Below, piece by piece: positions 17,436-64,000 of a stretch of DNA of 64,000 nt. Numbering within the stretch: the stretch's first letter is position 1; the number at the start of each line of letters is the position of its first letter. The stretch covers positions 372,001 to 436,000 of the forward strand of contig BAAHQB010000125.1 in the NCBI GenBank assembly GCA_054601695.1. The letters run 5' to 3'. The position numbers and the translations under genes were made by a program. The DNA is from Amorphochlora amoebiformis. Lineage: Eukaryota; Cercozoa; Chlorarachniophyceae. A model generated the notes under the pieces. It made no database searches, had not been told where the DNA came from, and saw nothing but the letters and a program-made list of their open reading frames with translations.

Positions 17436-17587
17436 CTTAGTCGTGGGGGTACCCACTTGCGCAGCACAAAAGTTGCGGCGTACACGTGTCGCTACTAACT
17501 GACATTAACCGGTACTACCGGGCACTTCTGGGGATTCACTAAAACACGATCTCCAGCGATCTCCAGTGGGTCTCCATGGATCTCGGG

Positions 17588-38115
<20,528 letters not shown>

Positions 38116-38924
38116 TTTTTACGCAGTTTACGACTGTAAAAAAATAACTTTTCAAAATTCAATGGAGACACGAACTCCCCCTATTTTCATCCCTCCTCTG
38201 CCTTCCCCTGGGCCCCCCTTCGTTCCCCCTTCCTTCGCTCCTTTCACCCTCGCTTTGGCTTTCCCTCCCTCCCCCCCTTCTTTTTCTGCCTCTCTTCTTG
38301 CGTTTATGATTCAGCTCACGCCGAGCGAAGAGGATAGGGGGACCTAGAACTTAGTCCTTTTGTTCCCTCAAATTAAAATATCGATTCTTCATAGAGCATC
38401 CTAACCCATTTTTAATTTCCCATCCCTTTCGGGTATATATCTCCCCCGCATACTCCCCCACGTCCCGTCCCATATTCACCTTCGAAGCTCTTGTCACAAA
38501 TTTTTTCAAAACTCCGAAATAACATCGAATTCTCCGTTAAATCCCGGTGGAATTAGGTAGTACCCGTTAATATTGGGTTTTTTGTACTCAGAGTCTCCGT
38601 GGACTCTCCAGTGCTTCTGTTTTCGATATCTGAATATTGATATCCATTTATTCTATTTTTTATATAGTTTATATCTAAAATGAGATGTTCAGGTATTTTA
38701 TCCTAGTATCTGTAATTTCGCGGCTTGTCTTCTTGTCGTTTGGTCCACGGTTTGGCGGGTGTAGCCACAACCCTCGGAATGCCTCGGAAAAGTGCCACAG
38801 ACAGGAAGGAGGGAAAGAAAAAAGGTGGGAATCGGTACCTAATTCATGTTTGCCAATCGTTGGTTGAAGTTTAGGTTCGCATTCACACAGTACATAGAAG
38901 TTCTAGATTTGATTCCGTGCACCA
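38116..38924. promoter_or_regulatory. Head-to-head intergenic region, LSG1 / RING gene
   Basis: There are 809 bp between the two start codons, non-repetitive in contrast to the introns. It must contain both promoters and 5' UTRs. It includes pyrimidine-rich + strand sequence at about 38165-38300 next to the LSG1 start. I see no clear TATA box position; the AT-rich stretch at 38640-38670 is a weak candidate. Confidence 0.55.
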
Positions 38925-59713
<20,789 letters not shown>

Positions 59714-60103
59714 AAGAAGTTATTTTGCCTTCGATTGAGAGAGGGGGGGGGAGGAGGGTGCTCCGGGTGGATGAACGCCCGGAGACAGCCGAGGTATTAA
59801 ACTCTGAATACTACCGGGCAGTACCGGCGCTGGCGGTGTTTCGAGTCGCTTTCGATGCGATATTGTGGACTGAAACGGTGTTAAGAAGTCACTGACTATT
59901 CGAAACTGTCTTCGGTATTTTAAGATTATTATACTATTTAGGTAATTATGGAAGTATGTTGAGAGCACAATAAATCAAATATTTGAAACCGCTAATGTCA
60001 CACAGCGTGACCTCCTGTTTCGGCTAATAAGTCGGCTTCGTCCCTTCCCCACGCTGCCTTTCGGCAGCCTTCTGGTCGGTCTCGCTTGGTCGATTCTTAG
60101 ACT
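59714..60103. promoter_or_regulatory. Head-to-head intergenic region, CBM9-like / SAM-BTB gene
   Basis: Only 390 bp separate the start codons of two divergent genes. The sequence is mixed and non-repetitive, apart from a short G-run at about 59744-59757, so both genes probably share one promoter region. No specific factor site is claimed. Confidence 0.55.
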
Positions 60104-62212
60104 ATGTCCGAGGCTTTGGAAGACTGGTTGCATACAAATGGATTCGATAGAGTATGATGCTCCTTAAATTATTTTTTCCGTTCGTAAAATCTGAATTTAC
60201 GATTTTCCAGCACAAGTTTGCCTTCAGGGGTCTCTCGCTTGAGCATTTGCCTCTCTTATCTTCCTTCGATCTTAAGGAAATGGGCTTGTCGACCGTCGCG
60301 GAACGTATGCGGTTCTTAGCAATCGCGCGCAAACAGAGAGTGTTCGCCTCGCGGCCAGATTTCAAGCGCAGAAAGACGGAGGAGGCAATCGCTGAGCTTC
60401 CGCAAAAGATCCGGAAGACATCCTCCACAGAGGAGAAGAAAATACCATTGTCCTTATCACTAGACTCTCGGCGGTCCTCCGCAGCCTTCAACTTCTCCAA
60501 GCTCGGCAATGTGGACAAGGCGAAGGCTCCGATTGCTCGGGGGTTGAGCGATGACGCATTCGAAGATTCCATCCCAGAGTTTCTGCCGGAGCGAACACCT
60601 GTGTCGAGGAGGTACGCATACTTATACACAATATGAATCATACGTGGCATGCTATGCCATCACGGTCGTATTGCCAACAGAACTTTGCCCTAAGTAAATG
60701 TGAGAACTAAAATTATTCTGCTATTGCATCAGGCCATCTCTTCCCCTCAATGAGCTGGGCCTCCCACCTCTTTCCCGCAGCAACTCTATAGCAAGCATAG
60801 TTAGCCCGAACTTCACTCCTGCACTTGGTATTTCGAGTCCCACCTTGGAGCTTCAAGAGAACGACCCGGAGCCTGAGTCGGAAGCTACATCAGCGGCGCC
60901 AAAACTTGGCGATTACGTTAGAGTCAAGCGCGCGATCACTGAGCCGACGCATGGTTGGGGATCTGCTAGCCACGCGTCTGTAGGTCGCGTCACGGGCCTG
61001 GACGGGCAGAAGTGCTGGATTGTGTGGGAATTCCCTCAAAAGGAGATCCGCCCCTGGGCGGGGAAGCTCAACGAGATGGAGGTGTGCGAGTTGCCGGCGC
61101 ATGGCAACGCATTTGCATCTCTAGCCAAACGCCTGATGGGCAAGCGACCTCGTCCCGATGACTTCGACGTTGATGAGGAGGAGATGGAGGAGAAGGTCCT
61201 GCTAAGTGCGGACGCGTTGGCAAAGGCTGTCCAGTGGCTGGGGGGTGGGTCTGTCCCTCTTGCCGACGTCACCCTTGTCGCAATACCAAAGGAGGAGGGC
61301 AAGTGCCAGAGGGCGATACGCATAGCCGCGCATCGAGCCATGCTGTCAGCCTGGTCCCTGCCGTTCCGCAAGATGTTCCTCTCGGAGCGATTCAAGCGTG
61401 TCAAGTTTGGGGGAGAGGTGCCTATCCCTGTTGACGACGTCCGGACGTTCCGAGAGTTTATACGATTCATGTACGTGCCACTAGCCCGACTAGAGAAGCG
61501 GAATGTATTCCAGATGCTGGCGCTGGCGGATTACTGGCAGGTAGAGCACCTGGTGTCGCAGTGCGTGGCATTCATCGAGAAGACAATTGCACTGAAGGAG
61601 CTGCCGCAGGTATCAAGTAACACGAAGCAGCTTCTTGATCTGAAATAATTCTTATGAATATTTTTGTTATCCGTTTACACTTCAATAAATCCCCTAGGTC
61701 TGGCGCGTTGCGGACCGTATTTCCTACTCCCCCCTAATCCAATTCTGCGCCGGTTTTGCGGCCCAAAATATTCGGGAGTGCCACGAGCTTCTAGATACCC
61801 CCCACCTCCGCACGGCTCTTCTACGCGACGACCTAGCCGTTGCCAACGAGCAGGAGGTGAACCTCGTTGTCACAATCCACTGCTGATCTAAATCTGACTA
61901 CAAACTCTTATACAGGTTTTCGACATCGTCCGCACACGAATACGCGCTCTGCACTGCGGGAAGACGAACGAATCTGATGCGGACGCGCTTATCGTCGACC
62001 TTCTTGGGGCCGTGCGGTTCTCCAATCTGCCCCAGGGGGCTCTGGACGTCAAGGAGCTTCGAACGGTTGACGGAAAGCCCAGGTAAACTGTGGTATCCAT
62101 ACAGTGTAGGAAAAGTAGCCTTGACATTATACTACAACATCATATGCTTAAATTATATTTAAACACTGTATATATGTAGATTAATATATAATATAAATAT
62201 ATATATATATTT

Positions 62213-62243
<31 letters not shown>

Positions 62244-62340
62244 ATATATACATATATATTATATTATATATATATAATATAATATAAATATGTAATATAA
62301 TATAATATAATATATATGTAAATATATATATATATATATG

Positions 62341-62421
<81 letters not shown>

Positions 62422-62486
62422 AATATACCAATATATATATATATATATATATTTATATGTATATATATATATATATATATATTTAA

Positions 62487-62526
<40 letters not shown>

Positions 62527-62545
62527 ATATGTGTGTATGTTTCTG

Positions 62546-62583
<38 letters not shown>

Positions 62584-62605
62584 CATACATTATACTACAT
62601 ACATA

Positions 62606-62646
<41 letters not shown>

Positions 62647-62796
62647 TATGTATGGATGTATATATGGCTACACATTTGTACATTTTATATAAATATATGT
62701 GTATATATATATATATATACACATATATATTTACATATATATATATATATATATTATATTATGTAAATATATGTAAATATAGAAACAAAAATATAG

Positions 62797-62844
<48 letters not shown>

Positions 62845-63868
62845 GTATATATATATATATACTATATATATATATATATATATGTATATTTAAATGTATA
62901 TGGATAAATTTACGCACATATATATTATGTGTATATTATATATTGTACTCTTTTCATATCGCACCAAACCTTTAGGAGCACATACATGGAAGTCCTTCTG
63001 AAGCAGATGGGAGGCCCAAAGGCGAAGACGCGTATGGGTCTGCGCTTCACTTCGGTGGAGGAGCTGAAGCCAGGAATGTTCGTGCGAATACTTAATGACG
63101 TTCCAAGAGTCACCGAGCTGTGCTACGAGAAGCCGCCCGGAGCAACTGCTGGGCCCGTTAAGTTTACCGAGAGGATGGCGCTCTTTTGTGGCAAACTGGC
63201 GTACATTGAGGAGATTGAGGTAATACTCCTGCTCGCTCTTGTTCATAGCTCTCCATTGCTAAACAATTTCCAACCATATATAGGAACGTCATGGCGCGGC
63301 CAAAACCCAGGGCAAACTTTTTCCCTTCACGTGCTTTGAGCGCGTCTCGGCCCTCGAGCAAGAGCGCATTAAGTTCAAACTGAAGTCCCGCGAACTGAAA
63401 GAGGGCGACTACATTGACGTTCTTGACAACGAGGACGAGTGGCTTTCGGCCTTTGTTAAGACTGTACACCACGATGGCAAGGATGGCAGCTCGAATCCTG
63501 AGGTCTTGGTGGGATTCACCAATATCGACTCGAAGTGGGACGTGCTGATGCCCATGTCAAGTCCAAAAATCGCGACGCATCACATGTATTCGCGCCCGAG
63601 GTACGATGGGAAGCCCCTACGTCACTATGGGAGAATACACGTCAAGCTTCAGCAGCTCTCGGACTCGATCTGCAAGATGAAGAACGGGACGGCGCAGCGG
63701 GACCGCAGTCGGGACCACTCGGACGACGATGGGATCTGGCCGCCACCAGGGATCGACTTGACGCCGCTGGGAGATGAGAATGGGGATTTAGAGGAGTGTA
63801 TGCACTCCAAGATCTTGATGGGGGAGGAGGTGACGTGGAGACGGATAGCGCAGCTTGCCCACTCAAAG
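60104..63868 (+). CDS. SAM / MIB-HERC2-like / BTB-BACK / Tudor-like protein (3' end outside window)
   Basis: Exons: 60104-60151, 60211-60611, 60781-61609, 61698-61856, 61916-62082, 62976-63219, 63284-63868, then a donor (AAAG|GTCAAA), so the gene continues past the window. Phases all match, with 811 codons seen. Residues 1-70 form a SAM domain ([28 protein letters not shown]). Residues about 192-250 resemble a MIB/HERC2 repeat ([28 protein letters not shown]). Residues 305-426 are a BTB fold ([34 protein letters not shown]). Exons 4-5 look like BACK ([24 protein letters not shown]). Residues about 655-710 ([33 protein letters not shown]) resemble a Tudor-knot/chromo-barrel. BTB-BACK proteins are often CUL3 adaptors, so a ubiquitin-ligase substrate receptor is a reasonable inference. 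This is the GC-richest stretch of the window and mostly has short non-repeat introns; only the intron at 62083-62975 is TA-filled. Confidence 0.92.
62165..62940. repeat. TA-rich intron of the SAM-BTB gene
   Basis: This fills the intron 62083-62975 between exons 5 and 6. It holds only TA, TG and ATAT runs. Confidence 0.9.
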
Positions 63869-63883
63869 GTCAAAAATATGTTG

Positions 63884-63916
<33 letters not shown>

Positions 63917-64000
63917 GATATAGATATATATTAAAAAAATATGCAATAAATATATGTTATATAATTCACGTATGTATATAAAATATATATATTTTTATAT

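Overview
This is nuclear DNA from a eukaryote, probably a protist or alga that I cannot name. Very short exons are split by spliceosomal introns. The non-coding DNA is almost entirely (TA)n, TG/CA and CT/GA microsatellites, minisatellites, and long degenerate arrays of the TTAGGG/CCCTAA telomere-type repeat. I see no bacterial operon, rRNA, tRNA, CRISPR array or recognisable transposon protein. Most long open frames here are translations of repeats. I found the real genes by chaining small non-repeat islands through GT-AG splice sites with matching phase and checking the joined peptide against known families.

Layout: (1) about 2.5-15.1 kb, + strand: island exons of one or more genes of unknown function, poorly resolved. 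(2) 17.6-38.1 kb, - strand: LSG1, the circularly permuted GTPase that acts late in 60S ribosome maturation, in about 33 exons of 16-137 nt. (3) 38.9-41.8 kb, + strand: an 8-exon RING-H2 ubiquitin ligase. (4) about 44.0-59.7 kb, - strand: a secreted carbohydrate-binding family 9-like (CBM9-like) protein in about 19 exons. (5) 60.1-63.9 kb, + strand, cut by the window end: a SAM / MIB-HERC2-like / BTB-BACK / Tudor-like protein. Genes 2/3 and 4/5 are head-to-head pairs with 809 and 390 bp between start codons; 1/2 and 3/4 are tail-to-tail.

The main surprise is how the introns are built. CCCTAA-type arrays sit, mostly in the sense orientation, directly in front of many 3' splice sites, where their CTAAC units resemble branch-point sequences. 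Pieces of exon ends carrying their own splice sites are copied into neighbouring introns next to TA tracts: five times in a row for one LSG1 exon, and singly for several others. An element of about 155 bp occurs in introns of two genes, in the same orientation relative to transcription. Together these suggest that TA tracts and telomere-type repeats actively reshape introns in this genome.
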